Shown here: in pieces, positions 1 to 9,099 of the stretch
Numbering within the stretch: the first letter of the stretch is position 1
Layout of the letters: every line of letters begins with the position of its first letter
Source of the DNA: Enterococcus lacertideformus
GTDB lineage: Bacteria > Bacillota > Bacilli > Lactobacillales > Enterococcaceae
Reading direction: 5' to 3'
Length of the DNA stretch: 64,000 bases
NCBI GenBank assembly: GCA_015680865.1
Contig: JADAKE010000017.1
Span: forward strand, 1 to 64,000
Notes under the pieces: generated by a model
Seen by the model: only the letters and a program-made list of their open reading frames with translations
The model's database searches: none
What the model was told of the DNA's origin: nothing
Made by a program: the position numbers and the translations under genes

Positions 1-227
1 GAGTCCAAGCCTTTTTCTTTCGTGTGAGAAAAAATGCTGGACAGAAAAAAGCGGTGGTTGCGACTGTTCATTTATTTTTACGTATTATTTATCGGATGTT
101 TTCCGATCAGTCCCGTTATCATGAACTTGGAGAAGCTTATTTCCGAAGGAGTTGCTTCTGCTCCCGCCGTTTATCCGAGAGTGTGAAACAAAAGGAATCT
201 TTACTTTTGTCCCATACTCCTTTTTAA
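1..227 (+). mobile_element. IS110-type transposase, C-terminal end only (starts before window)
   Basis: A reading frame open from base 3 to a stop at 225-227 gives about 74 residues beginning VQAFFFRVRKNAGQKKAVV. The pattern of a basic GQKKAVVAT stretch, then LRIIYRMFSD and YHELGEAYF, resembles the C-terminus of IS110/IS116-family transposases, where it follows the second catalytic domain. The rest of the gene and any element ends lie outside the window, so integrity cannot be judged. The assignment rests on recognising this C-terminal pattern and is moderate. Confidence 0.5.
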
Positions 228-272
228 GTATTTTATTATTGGTAATGATTCTAACCGTTTCTGTTTTCACTA

Positions 273-559
273 CTAATTGGGTATTTTAGAAACATTTATT
301 TCTGGTTTTTTGCTACTATACTGGCTTATATTGTTAAATAATTTTTGTAACAATGGGTTTTGGTTATGAGTTTCAATTGCTTGTTGGTCATACCAATTTT
401 CGATCATCGCAAATTCATTTTTAGAAACAATAGATTCATATAATTGATAACTTAAACATCCCACTTCTTTTTTGTACTTTCAATCAATTGATTGACTTCT
501 TCAAGAAATTCATTTCTTTTTTCTGGTTTAATTGAAAATCTTGCATTGATAACAATCAT
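273..559 (-). pseudogene. Frameshifted putative quinol monooxygenase (ABM/YgiN family)
   Basis: Read through one frameshift this is a 95-residue protein starting MIVINARFSIKPEKRNEF, the form of small antibiotic-biosynthesis-monooxygenase (ABM) fold proteins. The C-terminal part carries GCLSYQLYES and MIENWYDQQA, typical of that family. An ATG at 559 is preceded by GAGGGTG. After about 33 codons the frame is lost at a run of six A (about 464-472); one more A restores it. The family acts as dimers on quinones or similar aromatics. It lies next to a nitroreductase and a MarR regulator, which would fit a quinone/oxidant response unit. A lesion in a homopolymer could also be a sequencing error. 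Confidence 0.6.
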
Positions 560-575
560 TATTGATTCACCCTCT

Positions 576-1214
576 TTATTTAAAAGTTGTAATTTTTTCT
601 GGAGCTAAACGTACGGATTCGTAGCCTTCTTCTAGTGTTTTACCAACAGATAAGATCATTACTGGTACATAGCGCTCTTTATCAAGTCCAAAGCTTTCTG
701 CTAATTGATCGGCTTCAAATCCTCCGATTGGGTTTGTATCATAGCCATGGCTACGCGCCACTAACATAAACTGCATTGCAGCTAGACTAGCGTCTATTTT
801 AACAACGTCATTCATTTCTTGACGAGTGAAATTTTGGTAATAAGGAAGAATAGCTGCAAGTTGTTGATCACGAACGTCTGCTGGCATTTTTCCTTCTGAT
901 ACAGCTTGTCCATAGATTTCTTCACCGTATTCATAGCAATTCATATCCCCAAAAATCATGACCATAGCTGAAGAAGTGTCATTTTGTCTGGTATTAAAAC
1001 GGATCAATGGTTTTAATTTTGCTTTTGCTTCTTCACTTTCTGCTACGACAAAACGCCAAGGCTGCATGTTGACAGAAGACGGTGCAGTGGTACTTTCTTG
1101 AATTATTTTTAACATTTCTTCATGAGAAATTTTAACAGCTTCATCGTATACACGAACCGACTTTCTACCAAATACAATACTAGAAAAATCATTATTTACT
1201 AAATTTTTGCTCAT
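576..1214 (-). CDS. Nitroreductase family FMN oxidoreductase
   Basis: The 212-residue product has the nitroreductase fold pattern: an early FGRKSVRVYDE segment binding FMN phosphate, APSSVNMQPWRFVV, and a late GYDTNPIGGF loop followed by VPVMILSVGK. Such enzymes use NAD(P)H and FMN to reduce nitro compounds, quinones or similar acceptors in the cytoplasm. The ATG at 1214 (MSKNLVNN) is preferred over an upstream TTG because GAGAG lies a little way upstream. It is transcribed away from, and just downstream of, a MarR gene that probably controls it. The length is normal and no key segment is missing. Confidence 0.85.
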   Translation of the reverse strand: MSKNLVNNDFSSIVFGRKSVRVYDEAVKISHEEMLKIIQESTTAPSSVNMQPWRFVVAESEEAKAKLKPLIRFNTRQNDTSSAMVMIFGDMNCYEYGEEIYGQAVSEGKMPADVRDQQLAAILPYYQNFTRQEMNDVVKIDASLAAMQFMLVARSHGYDTNPIGGFEADQLAESFGLDKERYVPVMILSVGKTLEEGYESVRLAPEKITTFK

Positions 1215-1244
1215 CTTTTTTCTCTCTTCTTTCTCCAATGAATA

Positions 1245-1649
1245 TTAATAAAGCTTGTTCAATAATTTTGTTAGCTCAGTCATTTCTTCATCTGTTAAAG
1301 AAATACACAAAGAATCGGTGGATTTCTGATGTTTTTTTTCACATTGAGCCAATTCTTGCTTTGCTTTATCGGATAATGAAACAAAAACTTCACGATTGTT
1401 TGCAGGATTCCTTTTACGCGACACATAGCCTTTTTCTTCTAATATTTTTAAATGTCTAGAAATAGCTGCATTGTTGATTTTTAGCTCTACTTGAATATGA
1501 TTTTGCAAGCACTCACCTTTTTCCAATAAAAACATCAGCATTTCATATCTCGTCAAACTAAATCCTATTTCTTTTTCAAATAAAACAGTGCTTTCTTGAC
1601 TAATGATCTTGATTTGATAAAGCAATCGACTTAGTTTTCTCAAATCCAT
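1245..1649 (-). CDS. MarR-family transcriptional regulator
   Basis: A 134-residue winged-helix regulator. The N-terminal helices (LSRLLYQIKIISQES) are followed by a DNA-binding region with NNAAISRHLKILEEKGYVSRKRN and a wing ending NREVFVSLSDKAKQEL, the usual MarR arrangement. Two adjacent ATGs occur; the second, at 1649, has the better spacing to AGGAGGAAGA. Its stop lies about 30 bases upstream of the nitroreductase start, so the two probably form one transcript. Two copies of a 13-base near-palindrome immediately upstream are a likely autoregulatory site. The ligand is unknown; phenolic or oxidant signals are common in the family. Confidence 0.85.
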   Translation of the reverse strand: MDLRKLSRLLYQIKIISQESTVLFEKEIGFSLTRYEMLMFLLEKGECLQNHIQVELKINNAAISRHLKILEEKGYVSRKRNPANNREVFVSLSDKAKQELAQCEKKHQKSTDSLCISLTDEEMTELTKLLNKLY

Positions 1650-1666
1650 CATTCTTCCTCCTTTTC

Positions 1667-1695
1667 ATTGACTAATCAATTATTGACTAATCAAC
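1667..1695. promoter_or_regulatory. Tandem near-palindromic operator upstream of the marR gene
   Basis: ATTGACTAATCAA occurs twice, at 1667 and 1682, 15 bases apart. Each copy is close to a palindrome (TTGACTAATCAA). The position just before the marR ribosome-binding site and the spacing of about one and a half helical turns fit binding of MarR dimers. Confidence 0.6.
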
Positions 1696-1751
1696 AATAT
1701 AAATGTTTCTACTAAACATGTAAAGTAAAAAAAATAAATAATAACAAAAAT

Positions 1752-1806
1752 AGCTTGGAAAAAACACCCATATGAGATATAGACTTCATGGTGTTTTTCC
1801 CGAGCT
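1752..1806 (-). terminator. Hairpin downstream of the 1821-2084 gene
   Basis: Arms AGCTTGGAAAAAACACC and its near-complement GGTGTTTTTCCCGAGCT face each other across about 21 bases. On the minus strand the stem is followed by a T-rich ATTTTTGTTATT, fitting an intrinsic terminator. Confidence 0.5.
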
Positions 1807-1820
1807 TTTCTGGTTTATAT

Positions 1821-2084
1821 TTATGATACTAAGACCGGTTCGTAAATTTTTGAGGGATGTTCAAAAATTGCTTCTGCCTCTTTCAGATTGTAGACATCAG
1901 AATATTTAGCAACTACTTTCCCACATTTTTCTAATATTTCTTCATTATCACATTCTTGGTATTTTTCTACACATAATACAATACAATTTTCTAATTTATT
2001 AATGACTTCTCCAACGACTGTATGTTTTAATCCGATAGGCTTACAAGCATATTTTTGTCCCAAAACAATCTCTTCATTATTCAT
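1821..2084 (-). CDS. Hypothetical protein, 87 residues
   Basis: A small soluble acidic protein (MNNEEIVLGQKYACKPIGL...) with no signal peptide or membrane segment and four cysteines spread through it. I do not recognise a family. The ATG at 2084 has AAAGGTGG at good spacing, and a hairpin follows the stop, which support a real single gene. It stands alone between the marR operator region and the methionine sulfoxide reductase. Confidence 0.6.
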   Translation of the reverse strand: MNNEEIVLGQKYACKPIGLKHTVVGEVINKLENCIVLCVEKYQECDNEEILEKCGKVVAKYSDVYNLKEAEAIFEHPSKIYEPVLVS

Positions 2085-2181
2085 ATCTCATCCACCTTTA
2101 ATCTTTTTAACATTCCCCACAAAATGATAATAACATTAAAATTAGATTATGAAAACTAAAAACTAGATTATTTTATAAAAA

Positions 2182-2219
2182 AAACGAAAGATAAACAATA
2201 TCAGTTTTTTCTTTCGTTT
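2182..2219 (-). terminator. Intrinsic terminator after the GAF/msr gene
   Basis: AAACGAAAGA and TCTTTCGTTT form a 10-bp stem around an 18-base loop. On the minus strand it is followed by a run of T, downstream of the gene ending at 2247. Confidence 0.6.
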
Positions 2220-2246
2220 CCGTTATATAAAATCAATTATTTTTTA

Positions 2247-2735
2247 TTATGAAATAACATTTTTAGGAATTTTTTTCATTATTAATTCCACATACTCCTC
2301 TAAATTTTCTTGATCAATTTTATCATATCCTTCCGTGACACCACAATCAATGTCTAATACACCAATTAAACGATTCTCTTTTATCATCGGGACAACAATT
2401 TCTGATTGAGCGGCTGAATCGCAGGAGATATAGTTTTCATGTTGCTTTACATTTTTAACAATCAATGTAGTTTGCTTTTGTGCTGACTCTCCACAGACAA
2501 CTTTTCCCAACTTGATTCGTGTACATGAAACACGTCCTTGGAAGGGACCTAAGATCAACTCTTCTCCATTATAAAGGTAATAGCCGGCAAAAACTGTTTC
2601 AGGTAATGTTTCATTTAATAAAGCGGAAGAATTTGCTAAATTCGCTAACCAATGATCTTCTGCTTCTAATAATCCTTCTTGTTGCAATAACAAAATCTGA
2701 TATGCATCTTTTTTTTGCTTTTCGGTCCACAACAT
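2247..2735 (-). CDS. GAF-domain free methionine-R-sulfoxide reductase
   Basis: A 162-residue single GAF domain. The three family cysteines are visible: SCTRIKLGKVVCG gives the first two and YISCDSAAQSEIVVP the third, the catalytic region of fRMsr enzymes that reduce free methionine-R-sulfoxide in the cytoplasm. The C-terminal GVLDIDCGVTEGYD is also typical. The ATG at 2735 follows AGAAGGAG. It is monocistronic and intact, with a terminator downstream. It adds to the oxidant-related genes at this end of the window. Confidence 0.85.
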   Translation of the reverse strand: MLWTEKQKKDAYQILLLQQEGLLEAEDHWLANLANSSALLNETLPETVFAGYYLYNGEELILGPFQGRVSCTRIKLGKVVCGESAQKQTTLIVKNVKQHENYISCDSAAQSEIVVPMIKENRLIGVLDIDCGVTEGYDKIDQENLEEYVELIMKKIPKNVIS

Positions 2736-2755
2736 TTAATTCACTCCTTCTATGA

Positions 2756-3129
2756 AAAAATTATAGCTTAGAAATAATATTGTGGCTAGTACGTCATAAA
2801 AAACAGCACAAACGAAACAAAAAGATAGATATAGACTAACCTTACCTTTCCCCTTGAACCGAATAAATAGCGTTCAAGAAGCAACTCCTCAACAAGCCCT
2901 GATTTTCCAAAATATTAAAAACTATTTCAAAAAATTTTTTCTTAAATTATCATCGGAGATAAACGATACTTTCACAACCTCTTCTCCATGGTATTCACAG
3001 CATTGCTTCTGCGGAATTAAGTCCAAACACTCAAAAATATGAGAAGCTATTTTCGGGTGTTTATTCTTAATTCTTAAAACCGACCATGCTATTCATGACC
3101 TCTTCTCATAAACGGTATTAAAAGGCTGA
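2756..3129. other. Intergenic stretch, 374 bases
   Basis: No convincing gene. Short open stretches exist on both strands but have stops and no ribosome-binding site. AT-rich sequence before the msr gene probably contains its promoter. Nothing else was recognised. Confidence 0.4.
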
Positions 3130-3842
3130 TTATTCTGCTTGTTGTATTTCTTTCTCTAAATTTGCATAGTCAATCTCAGTTTTGACAAAGGTGGGATCAT
3201 TTATTGGAAAGTGTTGGATTAAATCCTCAATTTTGCTTAATTCGACGATTCCATTTGCCAACTCAAAATCAAGCACATGCCCACCAAATTGTTTGGTATC
3301 ATCAATAAAATGTAAGTGAAAGCCAGCTGCTGCCACACCTTGAAATAAGGCTGGAGTGTAAAAGCCAATAAGCGTTCCTTGAATAGCTGTTTCATGAAAT
3401 TCAGGTTGTGATTCAGAAATTTTCGCAAGTCTTTGATAAGGTTTGTTTTGTTTTGGCATAATACGAGTGTGGATTGTTTTAAAGGTTCCCCTAATTTTTA
3501 TCGCTAAAAATAAATTATTTCCTGCTTGTTTTTCTAAAATTTCTTGTTTCAATGCTTCACTGTCTATCGTGCTCCTTACATCGAAGGAAGAGTCAGATTC
3601 AAAAGTTATAATTGCAGCATACGGGGTTGTTTCCTCACCTGTCAATTGAATATCACTGCTCCATCGGAACGAGCTTGATAGGCCACACCATCTAAAAATA
3701 TCACTTCACCATCCAAGCCATGTAATGTTCCTAATCCTAATGTCCCATGTTCAAGAATTTTTGAAATGTTTTCAGTTCCATCCATTAATCCTGCCATCAA
3801 TGCGCCTAATGTACCATGCTGGTAAAGTATTCTTTCACTCAT
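3130..3842 (-). pseudogene. alsD: Frameshifted alpha-acetolactate decarboxylase
   Basis: Two overlapping pieces together make a full decarboxylase of about 237 residues. The first (3842 down to 3642) starts MSERILYQHGTLGALMAGL; the second carries TGEETTPYAAI, and the metal-binding GFHLHFIDD and GGHVLDFEL. The enzyme turns alpha-acetolactate into acetoin. The frame is lost around 3645-3655 (GAVIFN then stop, versus IQLTGEE in the other frame), a single-base lesion. It lies 12 bases after alsS in one operon. The second piece contains the metal ligands but lacks the N-terminal part, so no activity is expected. Confidence 0.85.
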
Positions 3843-3854
3843 TATAATACCTCC

Positions 3855-5208
3855 TTAATAGAATTGATCGGGTAAGATTGTTTCGCCTAATTTTTCATTA
3901 TCCCGATAGTCAATGGGAATATCTATAATAACAGGACCTTCTGTTTTAAAGCCTTCTTCTAAAGCATGTTCCAACTCAGATACATTTGTCACACGAAGCC
4001 CTTTTGCACCAAATGCTTCTGCATATTTCACAAAATCAACTGGTCCAAAATCCACGCCCGAAGCACGTTTATATTTCATAATTTCTTGAAACTCTACCAT
4101 ATTGTATCGACCATCGTTCCATATCAAATGAACAATATTTAATTTTTTTCTCACTGCTGTTTCAAGGTCTTTAGCAGAGAACAAGAAACCTCCGTCACCT
4201 GACACAGAGATAATTTGGGTATTTGGGCGAACCAATGCTGCTGAAATAGCCCATGGTAAAGCAACACCCAGTGGCTGCATGTAAGAATCAATTTCTGCTG
4301 GGGTTTCATCAATAACAATAACACGAGCATCCTTTTCAGCATTCCAGTTCCTTGCTTCATATTCAATGGGATCATAACCAATAGCAATCACTAGATCACT
4401 TCGTTTCAATAACATATCTCCTGGTTGATTTCTAAATAAACCGACTCGCCCAAAAAAATGCTCTTCTAATTTTCTAGAAATAACCCCCGCTGCTTGAAAG
4501 GTTTCTACCACTGGTAATCCCGTTTTTTCTACTAATTTACGAATCGCTACTGTTTCTTTCTTACTAGAGCCACGCATCCCTACTAACTAAAACAGGTAGT
4601 TTTGCTTCGCGAACACGTTCAGCTAAATAATCAATATCACTTGCAGAAGCAGAGCCTAATTGAGGATCTTTAAGTGGCTTGATGACTTCATTTTTTACTG
4701 GAGCATCAACGACATCTTGGGGAATACTAATGAAACTCGCCCCTTTTTTAGAACTCTTAGCCATACGATATGCATTAGCAATGACTTCAGAAATGGTTTC
4801 GGGATCTTGGATTTCAGCACTGTATTTAGTAATAGGTTGAAATAGCGCAGCATTGTCCATACTTTGGTGGGTCAGTTTCAATAGGTCACTGCGCTTCACT
4901 TGTCCAGCAAGTGCCAGTACAGGGTCTCCTTCAGCGGTAGCGGTAACTAATCCTGTCGCTAAATTGCTCGCACCAGGACCACTAGTAGCAATCACTACAC
5001 CTGGTTCTCCTGTAATCCGTCCAATTGCTTGCGCCATGAAAGCTGCGTTTTGCTCATGTCTTGTGATAATTAATTCTGGGCCTTGGTCTTCTAATTCATT
5101 AAATACACCATCAATTTTTGCTCCGGGAATACCAAAAACATATTCTACTTGATGATTAACCAAACTATCTATAACAGATTTAGATCCTTGTTTCATTTTT
5201 TTAACCAT
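3855..5208 (-). pseudogene. alsS: Acetolactate synthase, frameshifted and internally deleted
   Basis: A thiamine-diphosphate enzyme that joins two pyruvates into alpha-acetolactate. The N-terminal part (5208 to about 4570) has the catalytic Glu region [13 protein letters not shown] and [14 protein letters not shown]; the C-terminal part has the ThDP-binding [14 protein letters not shown] and [13 protein letters not shown]. Two lesions are visible: a one-base frameshift at about 4570-4580, and an in-frame jump from EIDSYMQP directly to [13 protein letters not shown] at about 4270. The usual 560-residue enzyme has roughly 100 more residues there. The ribosome-binding site AAAAGGAG is intact. 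Confidence 0.85.
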
Positions 5209-5385
5209 TGTATATTATCTCCTTTTTAACTAAATTTCCTAAAAAACAATTTTTAATTAGTACAGATATCTATAGTTGTTATATAAATAGTGTAGCATGT
5301 ATTTTCTTATTTGTGTACTAATATGAAAAAAAGCAATATTCTCAGAAAATAATTCATAAAACTACCGATTTTTCTACTTCATTTT

Positions 5386-5815
5386 CTACCGATATGTTTT
5401 TCCTAAAATGGTCAAGCCAATCAGTGTGTCATCAATACTAGCAATCTCTGGAAGGTGTCCCCAAATACCAAAGCCATTCTTTTTAAACAATCGTTGACTT
5501 GCTTGATTAACATCAAAAATAAATGCTAACACTGTCTCAATATTCAGACGAGATAATTGCTGTTCTGCATATTGCAAAGCGAATTGACCAAGTCCACGTT
5601 TTTGGTACGCACGATCAATATAAATACTAATTTCAACTGTCTAACCGTAAGCTGGTCGGCCATAAAAATCGCTTAGACTGATCCAACCAATGACTTCTTC
5701 ATTTTCTTGAATAATCCATAGCGGTCGTTTATTCGGGTTATGTGCTTCACTGATTGTGCCATGGGAATTTGCTTTCTTTTTATCTATTCGTTGTTGACTT
5801 ACTGTTTTTTTGAAA
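5386..5815 (-). pseudogene. GNAT-family acetyltransferase with in-frame stop
   Basis: The frame reads PLWIIQENEEVIGWISLSDF, then a TAG at 5641-5643, then TVEISIYIDRAYQKRGLGQF, and runs to a normal end at 5386. The second part has the acetyl-CoA binding RGLGQ loop and ASQRLFKKNGF, as in phosphinothricin-type N-acetyltransferases. A typical member has one residue where the stop stands, so this is a nonsense lesion without frame change. The N-terminus beyond about 5815 is not recognisable, so the gene is probably truncated as well. No substrate is assigned. Confidence 0.7.
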
Positions 5816-6530
5816 GTTAAGATTATTTTTCTCGTTCCCCTTGTTCTTTTCTAAAAGACAAGAATAGTTTTACAAATAAAAATACTATTACTTTTTTCCT
5901 CTTTCTTGACATGGTTTTCTTATTTCTTTGAGGTTACTCACCTAGAGCAAGCGTTGATTGAAACGTGATTTTCTTGATCAACACTGGCTTTTTAAAAGGA
6001 CATGTTGGAAAACGAGACATGAAATTCAATTCATCTTTGGTTACTTCAAATGAACTTGTATATGTCGGAATTGATACTTAGTCCATTCTGGATAGCGAAT
6101 TCGTAGTTGTAAAACTGCGTGGATTAAGTTAGTTAATAAAGCAGCTTTGCTCTAAAATTCGTTTACAACTATAAACACAAGAAGTTAAGTTAGTTTGCTC
6201 GCTTATTTTTTTTACACTCTATTTCCGTTTTTTTAATAATTTTTACCAATTTTAATTACTCGTAAATAGTGCCTTTTTGTAACGATACTGAATTATGAAT
6301 TTTTTCGCGCGCCATACTTTTTCTTTGATAACTGTTGACTTTTCTTTTTGCCAATTTAAATGGGTACAATAAATATCTCTTAGTAATTTGCCAAAGTCTA
6401 CTTTTCCCTCTGATTGACTAGTTGTAGTTATTATCTTTTCTTTAATTAAAGGTTTTCCGTTTCAATTTAATAAAAGAAATGTTTGACCATCTTGTGGCAA
6501 TTGCTCGTTCATCCAATAAAATTCCAGCCG
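5816..6530. other. Stretch without intact gene; unidentified coding relics on the minus strand
   Basis: No intact gene. On the minus strand, frame pieces such as GKVDFGKLLRDIYC and TVIKEKVWRAKKFII (about 6290-6500) and SSFEVTKDELNFMSRF (about 5940-6070) look like eroded protein-coding sequence interrupted by stops and frame changes. I could not name a family. It separates the acetyltransferase relic from the sortase. Confidence 0.3.
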
Positions 6531-7418
6531 TTATAAATGTTTTATAATTTGGTAATACACGTTTTTTCGCCATATCCAGTAGAAGAAAACAGTCAAAAAA
6601 ACGATGAGTAAAATGCCGAATATCAGCAATCGAATATTATGATATTTTTTAGTGTACTGAATTTTTTCTGCCATTTCTTTCACATATGGCACTCTGTAAC
6701 CTGTCACCAATAAACGATGAGAATTGATCATATAAGGTGTACAAGTAAGAAGTGTCACTAGCTCTCTTCCTTCTTGAATGGCTAGACTTTCAATCTCCTC
6801 TGGTAATACCACTTGAATCTGTTCTACCTTATAAGCCAACATTTCTCCCATAACATCAAGAAAAAAATGATCTCCTTCTTCCAATTTTTCTAACTTTGTA
6901 AAAATCATTTTTTCAGGAAGGTCCGTATGTCCCGTAATCACAGAATGTGTACTCTCCCCGCCAATCGGATAGGAAGTTCCTGACAGTAAAGTGGTTCCTT
7001 TTTCCAACAATACATCATTGGTTTCGTTAAAAATCGGTAAACTGGCATGGATCTTTGGGATATACAATGCTCCTAATAAACGTTCTTCATAATACTCTGC
7101 TGGATAGTTGCCTCTAGTATTTTTTGAATCAAAAAGCTCTTCCAGCAAACCGATTCCAACGATAGTATTAGGTTCTTTTCGTTTTTCATTTTCTGCTACC
7201 ATATTTTTCAAGGCTTGTTCTCTATTTTTTTGATTCTGTTCTATTGTTTCTCGTTGATGTTTTTCTATCATTTTTTGACTTAAATAATTATTTAATGAAT
7301 CAACAAAGAAAGGATAGGAAAAGACACCAATACCTGTTGCAAATAGTAAGGCGATCAAGACATTGATGATAAGATTTGTTCGTTGTTTTTTTATTTCTTT
7401 TTGTCGAGATTTTACCAT
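6531..7418 (-). CDS. Class C (pilin-polymerising) sortase
   Basis: An intact membrane transpeptidase of 295 residues. A hydrophobic N-terminal segment (LIINVLIALLFATGIGVF) and a C-terminal one (LLIFGILLIVFLTVFF) flank the sortase domain. The catalytic His lies in VITGHTDLP, the Cys in TLLTCTPYMINSHR, and the Arg in LLVTGYR. The two membrane segments and the position next to pilin genes mark class C, which links pilins through their LPxTG-like motifs. The ATG at 7418 (MVKSRQKE) is chosen because GAGGAAGTGAG stands before it. It is the last gene of the pilus operon. Confidence 0.9.
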   Translation of the reverse strand: MVKSRQKEIKKQRTNLIINVLIALLFATGIGVFSYPFFVDSLNNYLSQKMIEKHQRETIEQNQKNREQALKNMVAENEKRKEPNTIVGIGLLEELFDSKNTRGNYPAEYYEERLLGALYIPKIHASLPIFNETNDVLLEKGTTLLSGTSYPIGGESTHSVITGHTDLPEKMIFTKLEKLEEGDHFFLDVMGEMLAYKVEQIQVVLPEEIESLAIQEGRELVTLLTCTPYMINSHRLLVTGYRVPYVKEMAEKIQYTKKYHNIRLLIFGILLIVFLTVFFYWIWRKNVYYQIIKHL

Positions 7419-7515
7419 TTTACTCACTTCCTCATTTTTTATGTAGATCATTTTCTAAAAATAGGCTGAAACAGTAATGGGTAACTGAGCCAGCCTATTT
7501 TGTACTATTTATCGC

Positions 7516-9017
7516 TTATAGTTCTACACGTTTCTTATAATTTTTGTTCCAAACTAGCGCAACTAGCATAAACCCAAGACCGATAGCTAAGAAGACTAAA
7601 ATACCATTACCGGCCTGTAGTTGGCAAAAATCCTTTAGGCGTGTTAGCTACCGTAGTTCTTAAGCTCGTATTACCATATTGCCCGTAAATGATTTCAAAT
7701 GCTACCTCACCTATTTTCACATATCCACTTGTTTTCACATATCCACTTGGCGCTTTCGTCTCTTCTAAAGAATAGCTTCCATCTACAAGCCCTTTAATGT
7801 TGAAGAGACCATTTGCACCAGAAACAACCTTAGTATTGTCATTTTGAGTAGCTGACCAATTTCCAGTAAAGACATATTCTTCGCCAATTACTTCAAAAAT
7901 AGCATACTCTCCAGCAAAATTTTTCACTACAAATTCCGCACCTGCCAAACCTACTTGCGTGTGCGCATCTGTTTTGACAAATCGATGTCCTCCCGTTACG
8001 ACTCCGGGACCAGGAATAAGCTCTGTTTTGTTATCAAGAGTCAGTTGTGCTTTATTATCAAATATCCTATCTGGTTCGATCTTTCCTGTTAAAGACATAG
8101 AATACTTAATCGTAATTGCTCTTCCAGCAAAATTTTGGATTTTCTGGTTAGTATCAAAGGTAACTTTGAATCCTTTTGCTTCAGTTTCTTCAATTTTGTA
8201 ATCTATTCCTTGGTTAAGTAAGTCCTTCAGGTAAGGTAATCGTATTTGATACAAGCTCTAGTCCTGCAGTTGGGATGTCTTCTACTATGAATTCTGTAAA
8301 ATGACCAATATCCTGAGGAACATGGATAGTAATCTCATAATCTAATTGGTCTCCAATATTCACGTTATCGTAGGTAACGTCACCTATTGTTACTTTATTA
8401 AATGTCGAGGTAAGTTTTTTCGTGTCTATTTTTGTCACATTCTTAGGATAAAGATGGATATCGGTGTTCAATACTTCTCCCGAATAAATCGGTAGTGCTA
8501 GAACGATTGGTGCAGCTTTTTCACGAACTTCGATTGGTACTCCTGTTTCTAAAAATAGATAGACAGCATCTCTACTCTCTGTTCCGACAGTCGTTTTCAA
8601 TGGCAAATTTTCAAAGGTTAGTTCCCCATTTTCATCTGTTGTACCAGAATCTAGTAATGTGGCATATGTTGGTACGCCAGTCATTGAGTTGGTGACAATC
8701 GTATTTATTGCTTCTTGCTGTGTGCTACCATTTATCAATCTGTGATATTCTTCCGTAACAACATAAATCTCAAAATCAACCTTAGGAAGTGCTTCTCCAC
8801 CAAAGTCATCTATTATATTTCCTGTGTTTTCTTTTGGGTAATCCTCTGGCAGGCCATTTGCCCAAACACGCTTATGTAGCGTAACGTTCACATTTCCATC
8901 AGTTGCCGGCGAAGCATTTTGTGCATTCACGTCATTTTCTGTACCTAGTAATCCGAACAAAAATAGCAACACCATCAAACTAGTTGCTATAAAATTAAAT
9001 ATTCTTTTCGGTTTCAT
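7516..9017 (-). pseudogene. Backbone-type pilin with LPTTG motif, two frameshifts
   Basis: Read through the lesions this is a secreted pilin of about 500 residues. It has a signal peptide (MKPKRIFNFIATSLMVLLF), a pilin-like VTLHKRVWANG near the mature N-terminus, isopeptide/Cna-B domains with ETKAPSGYV, and a sorting signal LPTTG. The first frameshift is at about 8214-8254 (ITLPEGLT then stop). The second falls right after LPTTG (stop at about 7607), so the membrane anchor and charged tail (GILVFLAIGLGFMLV, then NKNYKKRVEL, ending at 7516) are in another frame. It could be neither anchored nor polymerised normally. Confidence 0.8.
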
Positions 9018-9099
9018 CTCTTTTCCTCCTATGTTTTAGTTATCTTGTAATTTGTGGCTGAAGATAACATTTTTAGCCGTAAATATTTTCTAACAATTT

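Noticed and set aside
2854..3042. 62-codon open frame on the plus strand
   Set aside because: No ribosome-binding site, no recognisable family, odd composition; more likely chance or an eroded minus-strand gene.
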